From a virus: a DNA stretch of 44,930 nt. A program made the position numbers and the translations under genes. Each line of letters begins with the position of its first letter. Position 1 is the first letter of the stretch. The stretch lies in the IMG/VR virus record IMGVR_UViG_3300048928_000594, positions 1 to 44,930 of that record; one strand, 5' to 3'. A model generated the notes under the pieces. That model was not told the origin of the DNA, did not search any database, and saw only the letters and a list, made by a program, of their open reading frames with translations. Positions 1 to 7,219 of the stretch are shown piece by piece.

Positions 1-26
1 AGCGTTGATATGAAAGAAGTTTTATC

Positions 27-1310
27 TTACTGATTTTGTGCCTGGGGCATGTGTGGGACATTTCCTCCAAAGTGTGCATTCAGAATATCCATCTGGTTGC
101 TGTTATTATCGGTCATCCATTTACCGTAAACGTTGTAAACCATCTGTGCAGATGTGTGGCCCATTTGTGTAGCTATGAAGTTGGGGTTGGCTCCAGCACT
201 TAACGCCCAGCATGCAAAAGTGTGCCGCGACTCATATGCTCGTCGATGACGAATGCCGGCGCGCTTCAGAACTTCGTTCCATGTGGCTCCAAATGACCCG
301 GGAGCGTACCAGTCACCACCCTTACCGTTCCTTGCTGTGAGTCTCGGTACAAAAACAAAAGTGCATGCATCAATACGAGTTCTGCCAAACTCTCTGAGAT
401 GCACCTCTATCTGATGTTGCATACCCATCCTTGTATAAGCCATCTGGCATTTGAGGGCTTGTATCGCTGCGTCAGTGAGCGTTATCACGCGGTTGCCACA
501 CTCTGTCTTGGGAGGCGTGAAGTGCCCCTTCAAAGCAATGTTACGACTAACGGTGATAGTCCAGTTTCTCAGGTCTATGTCTTCCCACGCCAGCGCGCTG
601 ATCTCACCATGTCGTAAACCGGTGTTAACTGCCAGAATCCACAGATTCCTTATCTGTTCTGATGGGCAAGCATCGAGAAGGCGGTAGTATTCATCCCTGG
701 AAAGAGGATCAGGCTCTGATTTGCTCTTCCTGAGTGGATCGATACCTTCGAATGGATTTTTATCGATGTATCCATTTTGCTTTGCGAAAGAGAACATGCC
801 ACCAAGACAGTTGAGATACACATTGACGGTTCTCACTGTTCTTCCCTTTTTGGGTTTGCAGTGCTCGCGATGCTTGGCGGGCATTTGATATCCAGTCAAA
901 AGCTCCTTCCTGATCAACAAAATGTGTTCGTTAGAGATGCCAGAAACTTTCTTTTCTCTCCCCAAAATATCAACACAAATCTTGATGTAAGACTTGTAGC
1001 GGCTAAATGCGTTGAGCGTTATCTCCATCCTTTTAAGTTCAAGCCAGCGATCGGCTATTTCACCCAGGGTTGCGCCAGGGCGGAGTAAACCAAACCGAGA
1101 GAGGTTTGGAGACTGCGGGAACTGCTCTGCATAGTTGAATGCCCCTGTTTTAACTGCATAACAAATAGACGTTCTGAGCTCGCCAGCCATCTTTCTGTTT
1201 TTAGGGGTATCGGGTACACCAAGGTTTTCACGTACCCTTACACCCTGGTAGATAAACCACAGGCGCAGTGTGCCCCCGTGGTTCTCGACCCCGGTTGGAT
1301 ATTTAGACAT
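27..1310 (-). CDS. int: Tyrosine-recombinase integrase
   Basis: This protein catalyses site-specific integration and excision between attP and attB. Its 427 residues fit a phage integrase. An N-terminal Arm-type DNA-binding domain (DUF3596-like, about residues 1-70) precedes a core-binding SAM-like region (about 80-185) and the catalytic domain (about 200-400). The catalytic set is visible: Arg233 in the GLRHGE motif, Arg362 in SRHT, His385 in MGH and the likely nucleophile Tyr395 in VYGKW. The usual first histidine of the HxxR motif is replaced by Tyr359, which many related phage integrases also show. It is the last gene of the leftward operon, directly after the excisionase-like gene, and lies 26 bases from the window edge, so the attachment site should be just outside or at that edge. 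The ATG start agrees with the family N-terminus. Confidence 0.96.
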   Translation of the reverse strand: MSKYPTGVENHGGTLRLWFIYQGVRVRENLGVPDTPKNRKMAGELRTSICYAVKTGAFNYAEQFPQSPNLSRFGLLRPGATLGEIADRWLELKRMEITLNAFSRYKSYIKICVDILGREKKVSGISNEHILLIRKELLTGYQMPAKHREHCKPKKGRTVRTVNVYLNCLGGMFSFAKQNGYIDKNPFEGIDPLRKSKSEPDPLSRDEYYRLLDACPSEQIRNLWILAVNTGLRHGEISALAWEDIDLRNWTITVSRNIALKGHFTPPKTECGNRVITLTDAAIQALKCQMAYTRMGMQHQIEVHLREFGRTRIDACTFVFVPRLTARNGKGGDWYAPGSFGATWNEVLKRAGIRHRRAYESRHTFACWALSAGANPNFIATQMGHTSAQMVYNVYGKWMTDNNSNQMDILNAHFGGNVPHMPQAQNQ

Positions 1311-1341
1311 GCTTCTTCCTCTGTTATGAAAGAGGGCCTAT

Positions 1342-1590
1342 TTAAGCAGATTTTTGACGGGGGATCGCCGGGCGCTGACGTTCGACCCAGTTATCGACTT
1401 CGTGGCGGTTGTAGAGGATAGGGGAGTTGTCCTTCGGCTGGCAGTCGCCGGAGTAGTGCCGGTACTCTCGACCTTCCATCCAGGACTTCTCGCGCGCGGA
1501 CTTGATAGCGTTTTTGGTCAGGCCAGTGATCGCCATCAGCACTTCTTCCGATACCCATTTATTGGGCACCAGTTGGATCGCTTCACTCAT
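1342..1590 (-). CDS. xis: Excisionase-like protein (DUF1233 type)
   Basis: This is an 82-residue basic protein with the pattern of the DUF1233 putative excisionases: an N-terminal NKWVSEEVLMAITGL winged-helix segment, a basic helix with KSAREKSWMEGREY, and a C-terminal YNRHEVDNWV segment. Such proteins bend attachment-site DNA and steer integrase toward excision. The gene sits 31 bases upstream of int in the same direction, the classic xis-int order. It has a CTGGAG ribosome site about 8 bases before the ATG. A GC-rich hairpin with a T-rich tail lies immediately upstream, so its expression probably depends on antiterminated leftward transcription. The function is assigned from family resemblance and position. 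Confidence 0.85.
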   Translation of the reverse strand: MSEAIQLVPNKWVSEEVLMAITGLTKNAIKSAREKSWMEGREYRHYSGDCQPKDNSPILYNRHEVDNWVERQRPAIPRQKSA

Positions 1591-1604
1591 GGTTTACTCC
1601 AGGC

Positions 1605-1628
1605 AAAAAGAAGCCGCCCGCAGGCGGC
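1605..1628 (-). terminator. Rho-independent terminator upstream of xis
   Basis: Read leftward, a GCCGCC/GGCGGC stem (1613-1628) with a very short loop is followed by TTCTTTTT. It would stop leftward transcripts just before xis unless they are antiterminated. Confidence 0.7.
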
Positions 1629-1720
1629 AAAGATCAAGGGATGATAGATAGGTCTTATCTGTGCTCAGCACCCAAAAGGCGACTCAGTGAATCGCCTGTA
1701 AGTTGCTACCGAGTTAGTAA

Positions 1721-1744
1721 TTAAAAAGCCGCACTTGGCGGCTT
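1721..1744 (-). terminator. Rho-independent terminator in the leftward operon
   Basis: AAGCCGC and GCGGCTT arms (1726-1732 and 1738-1744) enclose a 5-base loop. Read leftward, the stem is followed by TTTTTAATT. A further imperfect hairpin with arms AGGCGA/TCGCCT lies at 1678-1696, so two hairpins stand in series before the one at 1605. Confidence 0.65.
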
Positions 1745-1814
1745 CGTTGATCTAAGGTGGTGGTAAAACCCAGAATTGAAATTATATTGGTTGAATTTGC
1801 TAAGAATGGAATCG

Positions 1815-1994
1815 TCAGTCATTCATCATTTCGGCTTTAGACTTCCAATTTGCTAGAGCTTTGCTAGCACTTTGCCCCTTCTCCTCAACTGGCTTTCCAT
1901 TGCATTCACCTATTGCAGTCCAGACTGTTTTTCCTGTCTTATTACATGTGACTTCGCAACGTTCACAATCAACCATTATGTAATGTTGAGACAC
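1815..1994 (-). CDS. Small cysteine-containing protein, unknown
   Basis: A 59-residue reading frame runs from a GTG at 1994 to TGA at 1815. An AGGAAGGG ribosome site is well placed about 6 bases before the GTG. An internal ATG at 1976 has no such site, so the GTG start is preferred. The product begins MSQHYIMVDCERCEVTCNK and carries four cysteines (two in CERC, one each in VTCN and GECN), which could bind a metal. I do not recognise the family. It lies in the leftward operon between terminators and the membrane-protein gene. The good ribosome site and protein-like composition support it, but it could be chance. Confidence 0.5.
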   Translation of the reverse strand: MSQHYIMVDCERCEVTCNKTGKTVWTAIGECNGKPVEEKGQSASKALANWKSKAEMMND

Positions 1995-2231
1995 TATTAT
2001 TTCCCTTCCTCTATTAGCTAAACCGGGTAAGCCCCTATCTGGGGCTATTGCGCTACCTGCACAACATTCTGCAATTGCTCTCTGAAATACTTACCGAAAA
2101 CTGCTCGCTAAAAAATCTTAGCTTAAGCTAGGATATCCGACTGTTTCGGTTGCTTTTTATGAGTATCTTCTGGCTCCTCTGAACCCAGTACAATTTTTTA
2201 CGCTCTGCTATGCGTGCAGTCAAGATGGCGC
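1995..2231. other. Non-coding gap between small leftward genes
   Basis: No convincing gene is seen here. An AGCCCC/GGGGCT hairpin near 2033-2047 has no T-tract. The stretch is AT-rich and may hold the 3' end of the upstream membrane-protein transcript. Confidence 0.4.
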
Positions 2232-2642
2232 TCATTGTATTAACCCCACAATGTAATCCCCAAAGGCATTGATTATTGTAGATATAATAATTAATATGAC
2301 CCCTATCACAATATTTATTGAAGTTGATCTAATCTCATGTGATGTGGACATTGGCTGCTTTTCTTCATCCAATGCCGCAAACCCAAAAGTTTCAGCATTA
2401 GATAAATATATGCCGCCCCTAAACAGTGGGGAAAGCGTGAGCAATGTTCCTGTCATGGTACTAATTGCTCCAAACCTCGTAAGCCAAGTCCAATCTTCTA
2501 ATCTTAAAGACAAAATCGCGCCAGCTGCAACACTTGCAATCCAGAGTGATATCATCACCCATCGGCTACCAATGTAATAAAAAAAAGGGTCTAAGGGGTG
2601 TATGTCATGTCGGCTGATATTATTTGGTTTTTTATATCCCAT
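2232..2642 (-). CDS. Small multi-pass membrane protein, probable moron
   Basis: This 136-residue protein shows three hydrophobic stretches: about residues 27-47 (WVMISLWIASVAAGAIL), 55-75 (around LTRFGAISTMTGTLLTL) and 108-133 (INIVIGVILIIISTIINAFG). It is therefore probably an inner-membrane protein. A strong AAGGAGGG ribosome site stands 4-5 bases before the ATG. Base composition is clearly more AT-rich than that of the neighbouring recombination genes, which suggests separate acquisition. It sits in the accessory part of the left arm, where lambdoid phages carry lysogenic-conversion or superinfection-exclusion genes. No family is recognised, and an exclusion role is only a positional guess. 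Confidence 0.72.
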   Translation of the reverse strand: MGYKKPNNISRHDIHPLDPFFYYIGSRWVMISLWIASVAAGAILSLRLEDWTWLTRFGAISTMTGTLLTLSPLFRGGIYLSNAETFGFAALDEEKQPMSTSHEIRSTSINIVIGVILIIISTIINAFGDYIVGLIQ

Positions 2643-2802
2643 ACTTCCCTCCTTGATAATTTATTATCTTTTACTTGTTTAATTGATCTTACTCAAGCGG
2701 AGCAGACACCCGTCGCTCATTCTGATGGCTCTGCATTGTAGTTTAGTAGGATAGACGATCTCCAAACGGGTAGTGCGTGCCAGAAAGCGCACATCAGGAA
2801 GA

Positions 2803-2943
2803 TTATGAATGACAGTACTTATACCTCCTTGCTTTCAATATATTCGTGCGGCCAGATTTTACGATGTACCGCGTCTGGCTTTTCCGGATATCGAGTATGG
2901 CGCGAACCATCTCAGCGTTGAAAATCATTCCGCGTTCTTTCAT
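2803..2943 (-). pseudogene. Truncated remnant of a phage morphogenetic-type protein
   Basis: A 46-codon frame begins MKERGMIFNAEMVRAILD, a start I recall from longer phage proteins often labelled morphogenetic protein, which normally continue with a GRKTQTRR-like motif. Here that motif reads IRKSQTRY, and the frame ends after about 46 residues at TAA 2803-2805. This looks like the head of a gene whose body has been deleted or has decayed. Its ATG overlaps the stop codon of the upstream gene (TGATG), so it is probably still translated by coupling. The comparison rests on memory of the family, not on an alignment. Confidence 0.5.
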
Positions 2944-3158
2944 CATTCCGCTCCATAGCGGCCTGTCATCCGCCCAATTCTGCTAACGAATGCCACTAGG
3001 CTGACGCCCATCAACTCTATCTTTGCGTGATGCTTTTTGAGGATCGGCGGCACCACTGAATTCCATTTCGGCTTTGGCCGGGCTTTAAGTGCCTGGCGGA
3101 TTTCATCCACGCATTTACGGCCCTGCGCGCGGATGGCGTTTTCGATTTCTGGTGTCAT
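2943..3158 (-). CDS. Small basic phage protein, unknown
   Basis: This 71-residue basic protein is rich in Lys and Arg (RAQGRKCVDEIRQALKARPKPK). Its end, ISRIGRMTGRYGAE, resembles those of small left-arm phage proteins. It is tightly packed: the ATG lies 5 bases after the stop of the transglycosylase-like gene, and its own TGA overlaps the ATG of the following remnant. That packing is the main support for its being real. No function can be assigned. Confidence 0.65.
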   Translation of the reverse strand: MTPEIENAIRAQGRKCVDEIRQALKARPKPKWNSVVPPILKKHHAKIELMGVSLVAFVSRIGRMTGRYGAE

Positions 3159-3163
3159 TTATG

Positions 3164-3916
3164 TCAAACCTCCAGAGCCAGTTGAGGCGTGAAACGGTCA
3201 CGTTCTTCGTCGTAATTGAGTGAACTCGCTGAGTTGTAAGACTCAATTCGCTCAACAAGGATCGCGGCGCGTGTTTCTTTGCTGGCTGGTGCATAGGCTG
3301 ATTTAGCCCATGCCTTATCAATGCCGATGTTTCGCGCTACGTTTGTGCTGTCAGCAGATGAGAGAGGGATGTGTCGAAAAATATCAGCGTTCAACATGCG
3401 CAGGCCATGAAGCTTCGTAATCGGATAACCGTTTTTATCGACAACATGCTGTATCAGGTCGCGAAGTTTAGCCCTGCAAGAGCGCGGGCGCTTCGCGTCG
3501 TATTCACCCATGCTACCGATGCATACGCGCGGAAATTCCCGGCACAGTCGGAAGAAGCGCTCATCGGGTTCGCTCATGTGCCATACCGGCGCGCCGACAA
3601 CGCTACCGTGCGGCCATTCTGCGATAAGCGCATCGTTCTCTTCACTCGTTCCGCCGATCACGTCAGGTATGACGGCAAATGCAAAGCGGGGATGATTCAT
3701 CCACCGCCCAACAAACTCGTAGTAGTCATTCCAGTTAACTACACGGTTTTTCGTCCAGAAGCTGAACGCTCCATTATCAAGCGCGAAAGACTGAGTTACT
3801 TCGCTGGCTAAAGCTAACTGACCCGGGTTAGCGAAACTGATGAAAGCATGACGTCCTTTCCAGGCCTTCAATGCGCATGTGTCCGGCGTAATAGGCCCAC
3901 CGTGAAAATGAATCAT
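3164..3916 (-). CDS. Queuine tRNA-ribosyltransferase-like (DpdA/TGT-like) protein
   Basis: This 250-residue protein carries TGT-superfamily-style patterns. There is a DNGAFSFW segment near residue 47, where TGT enzymes place a catalytic Asp in a D-S/N-G-x-F context. A PDVIGG strand follows near 84. A VWHMSEP and VCIGSMGEY stretch lies around 111-138. An ITKLHGLRML then PLSSADSTN stretch lies near 166-190. I recall database families named queuine tRNA-ribosyltransferase-like with this layout. Enzymes of this superfamily exchange guanine for 7-deazaguanines in tRNA or, as phage DpdA, in DNA. No preQ0 synthesis genes are present, so a host supply would be needed. The gene overlaps the adenine methylase by 4 bases (ATGA), suggesting coupled translation. 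It is short for a full TGT and activity is unproven. Confidence 0.68.
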   Translation of the reverse strand: MIHFHGGPITPDTCALKAWKGRHAFISFANPGQLALASEVTQSFALDNGAFSFWTKNRVVNWNDYYEFVGRWMNHPRFAFAVIPDVIGGTSEENDALIAEWPHGSVVGAPVWHMSEPDERFFRLCREFPRVCIGSMGEYDAKRPRSCRAKLRDLIQHVVDKNGYPITKLHGLRMLNADIFRHIPLSSADSTNVARNIGIDKAWAKSAYAPASKETRAAILVERIESYNSASSLNYDEERDRFTPQLALEV

Positions 3917-4470
3917 GCTGCCTCCCGGCGGGCGAGAAGTTTCGCCCCGAAAGTCATTAACTCGTCCCGATCCACAGTTGCGAAGTGGCAGTGTGTTCTC
4001 GGGTACGGATGCCAGATGATGAGCATTGAGCCCTTGTTGTTTCCGCTGACGGGCTTACCAGTTATCGGATTGATGAATGCCAGTCGCCCGGCGGTGATAA
4101 AGCGAACCTCGCTTGCGGTCTGGATCGCCTCTTTGAACCAGCCAACTGAGGTGTCTGCCGGAACCAGCATCACGCAGCCAACGGAGCCCCATTTCTTTTC
4201 ATCAGCAGCCTTTTTCACGAATGGTGTGATATCGCTATAGGGAGGATTGAGCCAAACGTATCCGTATGCGTAGCCCATAGCCGCTGGCCACGATGTGACA
4301 AGAGTGTTTTCCTGCTCGGAGATGAATAGGCGACAAAGTCGGTTATGCTCTGTTGCTGCCGCATCAAGCTGGAAGATGAATTCGGCATTCAGTGCGGCGA
4401 AGATTTCGGGTGGCGTTCGCCAGCTGTCGCGATGTTCAGGCGGCGTGTTACTTCCGGTGAAATCACTCAT
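3913..4470 (-). CDS. dam: Phage DNA N-6-adenine methyltransferase (Dam family)
   Basis: This 185-residue protein matches the phage Dam family (PF05869 type). The start reads RDSWRTPPEIFAALN, the AdoMet region has FQLDAAA, and the catalytic NPPYS motif stands near residues 75-79. Such enzymes methylate adenine in phage DNA, which can block host restriction or alter GATC-dependent regulation. The gene overlaps the tandem-HTH gene upstream and the TGT-like gene downstream by 4 bases each, so the three are probably translated together. The length is typical for the family and the catalytic motif is intact. The recognition site cannot be read from the sequence. Confidence 0.9.
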   Translation of the reverse strand: MSDFTGSNTPPEHRDSWRTPPEIFAALNAEFIFQLDAAATEHNRLCRLFISEQENTLVTSWPAAMGYAYGYVWLNPPYSDITPFVKKAADEKKWGSVGCVMLVPADTSVGWFKEAIQTASEVRFITAGRLAFINPITGKPVSGNNKGSMLIIWHPYPRTHCHFATVDRDELMTFGAKLLARREAA

Positions 4471-4928
4471 GAATCACGCTCCGGATCGAACTCAGGCCAG
4501 TTATTGCGCTCGTAGTTGGCTTTCAAACGCCGATCGCCTACTTCCTCAACGCTGCGCCCGGTCATTTCAGCGACCTGCTCATTGTTGTAACGCCAGAGCA
4601 GGGCGAGCTCTTCGCTTGTCCATTCAGACATGATTTTTCCTCCTGACTTTCGTGCCAGTGAGTTGCGCTTATTGCGTACAGAGATAATTGAACGGCCGGT
4701 AGCTACTGCTATCTCTTCGAGGCTGAATCGTCCAAAGAGAAATAGCTCAGCATCGGTCCATGGCCTGCCGTTCATTCGACTGAGGAGAGGGGCGCCGATG
4801 CGGGATGCCTGCCGGGTGATTGCTGATTCAGATCGCTCAAGCTTCGCTGCTATTTCGGGAAGGGGCATCTTTTCCCCAACCTCATGCAGGAACAGATTTT
4901 CGAACGGCTGCCAACGTTCACATCGCAT
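4467..4928 (-). CDS. Tandem HTH/SANT-like DNA-binding protein
   Basis: The 153 residues contain what look like three related helical units. Each has an acidic or aromatic first helix followed by an xxEEIAxxxxRS-type turn and helix: LPEIAAKLERSESAITRQ (about 22-40), SLEEIAVATGRSIISVRNKR (about 69-88) and NEQVAEMTGRSVEEVGDRR (about 115-133). The second and third follow WTDAEL and WTSEEL openings, as in Myb/SANT-like phage proteins. A DNA-binding role is likely, but the target is unknown. It lies between Gp157-like and the adenine methylase in the leftward operon and overlaps the latter by 4 bases. No specific family was recognised. Confidence 0.75.
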   Translation of the reverse strand: MRCERWQPFENLFLHEVGEKMPLPEIAAKLERSESAITRQASRIGAPLLSRMNGRPWTDAELFLFGRFSLEEIAVATGRSIISVRNKRNSLARKSGGKIMSEWTSEELALLWRYNNEQVAEMTGRSVEEVGDRRLKANYERNNWPEFDPERDS

Positions 4929-4942
4929 TGAACACCCCGCAG

Positions 4943-5425
4943 CTATTTGATGATTAGGGAAGGTTTCCCAAGCTTGATTTGCGCGCCGGGGATGACTGCT
5001 CCTGCTTCGATTTGGTGTTTGATTGCCAGCTTGTCAGGTTTAATGTTCGTCTCGTACTCGACGAATTCAGGCGGCAGCGCGCTGGCGTCAGTAATTTCAA
5101 CTGACTTTGAAGGTGCGCGGACAGTTACCTGATGAATGCCTGCCTTGATGGTCTTTTTACCGGCTGTTTCCAGTGACCTGGCAACATAATCTTTCATGCT
5201 TGTCACGCGGCTTTCCGATGCTTTAGCGCGCTCTGCAAGGCGCTTGCTCTCTTCCTTGAGCGCCTCCGCATAAGCAGTTTCGTTTTTGCAGACAGCGAGA
5301 ATCTGCTCAACCTTTGCTTCCAGCTCCCACTCGATGCCATCAAGAGTGTCGGCGATCATTTCCGGTTCCATGCCGGAATCAGTCAGCTTGGCGAAATCAT
5401 TCGCGATTTGGTAAAGGGCTGTCAT
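4943..5425 (-). CDS. Siphovirus Gp157-like protein
   Basis: This 160-residue protein fits the Gp157 family. The N-terminal half (about 20-95) is a long charged helical or coiled-coil region with MIADTLDGIEWELEAKVEQI, and the C-terminal half has the conserved LPPEFVEYE and KPDKLAIKHQIEAG stretches. Gp157 proteins sit beside single-strand annealing proteins in many phages and were first linked to phage resistance in streptococci. Their biochemical role is still unclear. Here the gene overlaps recT by 4 bases, which supports a recombination-associated function. Confidence 0.88.
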   Translation of the reverse strand: MTALYQIANDFAKLTDSGMEPEMIADTLDGIEWELEAKVEQILAVCKNETAYAEALKEESKRLAERAKASESRVTSMKDYVARSLETAGKKTIKAGIHQVTVRAPSKSVEITDASALPPEFVEYETNIKPDKLAIKHQIEAGAVIPGAQIKLGKPSLIIK

Positions 5426-6336
5426 TGAGTAACCTCTTCAAGTTTAACTTTGCGTTGGGCGTAAACTGCCTGGACGTCCTGCTGAAGATGCGTGCCGGCC
5501 GTCATTTTGTAGGCTGCCTGGAAGTGGGTTTTGAGGGCGTGCATGTTTTTTGCCTGCTTCATGTCTTCGCAAAGGGAGCGGACGCTGTTGATCAGCTCCT
5601 GTTTCGCGTTCTCTTCCGACTGGATCACTTCACTTTCAGGTGTGTAAGCCATTACCGGTTCAGTGAAAACCCCTTCGGTTTCGTTGAGGATGTCGACGGC
5701 ATTATCAAGACGGTCAGCGCGCGGCCAGTATTTATAGGCACGCTTGACGATGGTTTTTCTCGCCATTTCAGACCAGAAGTTGACCCACGGTCCCTTTGCC
5801 GACGAACCGGCCTTGCTCACCTTCCTGATCTCTTCAATCTCGGCGTAGCTCATCTCTTCAGTTAGGTAGTCACCGTCGGCAGTTTTAACCGTGCAATAAC
5901 CGCCGATCACCGGGCCGCGCTCGTCAGGCGTGGCAAAAGGAGCGTATTTGTGCGCTGGCGCCTTATCGAGACCAAGCGTTTCATACTGGTCGCTGGCGTG
6001 CACAAGCTTGCATTGCCCCCACTTGATGACGCCAGCCGACTGCGCGATGTGCAAAAGCCCCATGTAACTGATATCGAGGCAAACCATGCCGTCGCGCGGT
6101 ACCAGATAAGCCAGTTTGCTGGCAGGATTCAGGCTGATACCAATGGCTGCTACGTTGATGATTGCGTTCTGCGCGCTGGTTGGTTTGGCGACAGCTGTTT
6201 CAGCCAGCTTCTGGTTGCGCTGGAAAAGCTGAATGGCGAACTGGCACTCCTTTGCCCAAGTCAGTGAGGAGTCGGTCAGTGCGCCGACAAACAGCGGTTC
6301 CTGTTGCTTAACGAATTGAATCAGGTCGAAGCTCAT
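5422..6336 (-). CDS. recT: RecT-family single-strand annealing protein
   Basis: This 304-residue protein matches RecT. It has the conserved core AAIGISLNPASKLAYLVPR (about residues 63-81), DISYMGLLHIAQSAG, and the KGPWVNFWSEMARKTIVKRA stretch (about 181-200). RecT proteins anneal complementary single strands during phage recombination and replication. The partner is normally a 5'-3' exonuclease (RecE or a YqaJ-type protein), but no such gene is recognisable in the left arm here. The C-terminal 60 residues are variable, as expected. It overlaps the Gp157-like gene by 4 bases. Confidence 0.95.
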   Translation of the reverse strand: MSFDLIQFVKQQEPLFVGALTDSSLTWAKECQFAIQLFQRNQKLAETAVAKPTSAQNAIINVAAIGISLNPASKLAYLVPRDGMVCLDISYMGLLHIAQSAGVIKWGQCKLVHASDQYETLGLDKAPAHKYAPFATPDERGPVIGGYCTVKTADGDYLTEEMSYAEIEEIRKVSKAGSSAKGPWVNFWSEMARKTIVKRAYKYWPRADRLDNAVDILNETEGVFTEPVMAYTPESEVIQSEENAKQELINSVRSLCEDMKQAKNMHALKTHFQAAYKMTAGTHLQQDVQAVYAQRKVKLEEVTQ

Positions 6337-6345
6337 AAACCCTCC

Positions 6346-6630
6346 TTAGAACGGGCAGCCGGTACGGTGTTCCCACTCGTAATCCGCCTGGGCGTAAGCA
6401 ACAGCCGTCACAAAGTCGTTATAAGCTTCGGTTGCGTTATCGTGGCTGAGACCGGCGTAAGGCTTGTTTTCAGGCGGGATAGAGAAAGTGACGAGTTGCG
6501 CCGGTGTTTTTGGGAAGAGGGCGATAATTTCGCTCGCCCGGTCATCAACCCATTTTTCACGTTCAATTTCTGCCTGATGATCGAACACGCGGCGCGCCTC
6601 GATACGGTCTTGAGTGAGATATGCGCTCAT
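6346..6630 (-). CDS. Hypothetical left-operon protein
   Basis: This 94-residue acidic protein starts MSAYLTQDRIEARRVFDHQ and ends YEWEHRTGCPF. It lies 9 bases upstream of recT in the same operon, with an AGGAGAT-like ribosome site before the ATG. It is predicted mainly helical and soluble. I do not recognise the family. The close spacing suggests co-expression with recT, possibly an accessory recombination or nuclease-modulating role, but that is inference from position alone. Confidence 0.68.
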   Translation of the reverse strand: MSAYLTQDRIEARRVFDHQAEIEREKWVDDRASEIIALFPKTPAQLVTFSIPPENKPYAGLSHDNATEAYNDFVTAVAYAQADYEWEHRTGCPF

Positions 6631-6700
6631 GGCATCTCCTGAAATTTGGTTGTGCGTCGCCCGGCTGCGTGAAGCCAGCCAGTCAGTTGATAAAGGGGGA

Positions 6701-6910
6701 TTAGTGGATCAGCGGTTCGCCGCGGCCGTCGAGCAGCACGTCGATAACGCAGTCGTTGATGCGGAGTACTTCGGCGTCGGTGTGCAAGTACACCCAGCAG
6801 CGCTGGTGAATGACTGCTGAAACGCGGTAGGTGCGGCCGCCGAAGATTGCCATCATGCCAGGCTTAAGACACTGGCGGATGAGTGGGGTAGTGCCGTAAT
6901 GAGCGATCAT
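6701..6910 (-). CDS. Small phage protein with beta-rich core, unknown
   Basis: A 69-residue product starts MIAHYGTTPLIRQCLKPGMM and continues with an AIFGGRTYRVSAV strand pattern, suggesting a small beta-barrel-like fold. The open frame extends upstream to 7009, but the ATG at 6908-6910 is preferred: it overlaps the stop of the next upstream gene (ATGA) and the upstream extension would lie in that gene's coding sequence. No function is recognised. Confidence 0.62.
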   Translation of the reverse strand: MIAHYGTTPLIRQCLKPGMMAIFGGRTYRVSAVIHQRCWVYLHTDAEVLRINDCVIDVLLDGRGEPLIH

Positions 6911-7074
6911 CGCTTGACCCCCTCTACATGACCGAAGCCAGCAAGAATCATGTTCTTGCGGCTCATCGGGAAAGAATTTCGCGGGCAACCAACTTCTGAC
7001 AGACGCCATGTATGACCATCGGCAAGCTTGCGTACAGAGTACTGCGTGCCTTTGTGAGTGACGATTTGCTGCAT
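6907..7074 (-). CDS. Small phage protein, unknown
   Basis: A 55-residue reading frame runs from ATG 7072-7074 to TGA 6907-6909. An AGAGGAAA ribosome site stands just before the ATG, and the stop overlaps the following gene's ATG, which is good evidence for a real coupled pair. The product reads MQQIVTHKGTQYSVRKLADG at its start and contains an SRKNMILAGFGHVEG stretch. It is basic and soluble, and no family is recognised. Confidence 0.6.
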   Translation of the reverse strand: MQQIVTHKGTQYSVRKLADGHTWRLSEVGCPRNSFPMSRKNMILAGFGHVEGVKR

Positions 7075-7126
7075 GTTTTCCTCTTCGCCTTATCGCCGGC
7101 CAGCGGAGCTATTAACCTTTGCGCAT

Positions 7127-7151
7127 TAAAAAAGGCGGTGGATGGCCGCCT
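7127..7151 (-). terminator. Rho-independent terminator in the left operon
   Basis: Read leftward, AGGCGG and CCGCCT arms (7133-7151) close a short loop and are followed by a run of about six T and then AA. It lies between the DUF2528 gene and the small gene at 6907-7074. Confidence 0.75.
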
Positions 7152-7196
7152 GTGGTTGTCATAACTGAGCCGCCTCGGTGAAGCGACTGAGGTATG

Positions 7197-7219
7197 AAAA
7201 AAGCCGCTGGTTAGGCGGC
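7197..7219 (-). terminator. Rho-independent terminator after the DUF2528 gene
   Basis: Read leftward, a GCCGC/GCGGC stem (about 7203-7218) overlaps the stop codon of the DUF2528 gene and is followed by TTTTTT. Together with the hairpin at 7127 it forms a double stop that leftward transcripts must pass to reach recT and int. Confidence 0.72.

Noticed and set aside
1-26. Attachment site at the left edge
   Set aside because: Only 26 bases lie beyond int, no matching repeat was identified at the right edge, and the host target is unknown.
3115-3321. A 68-codon leftward frame with several basic residues
   Set aside because: It overlaps the end of the TGT-like gene and the small gene at 2943 in another frame and has no ribosome site.
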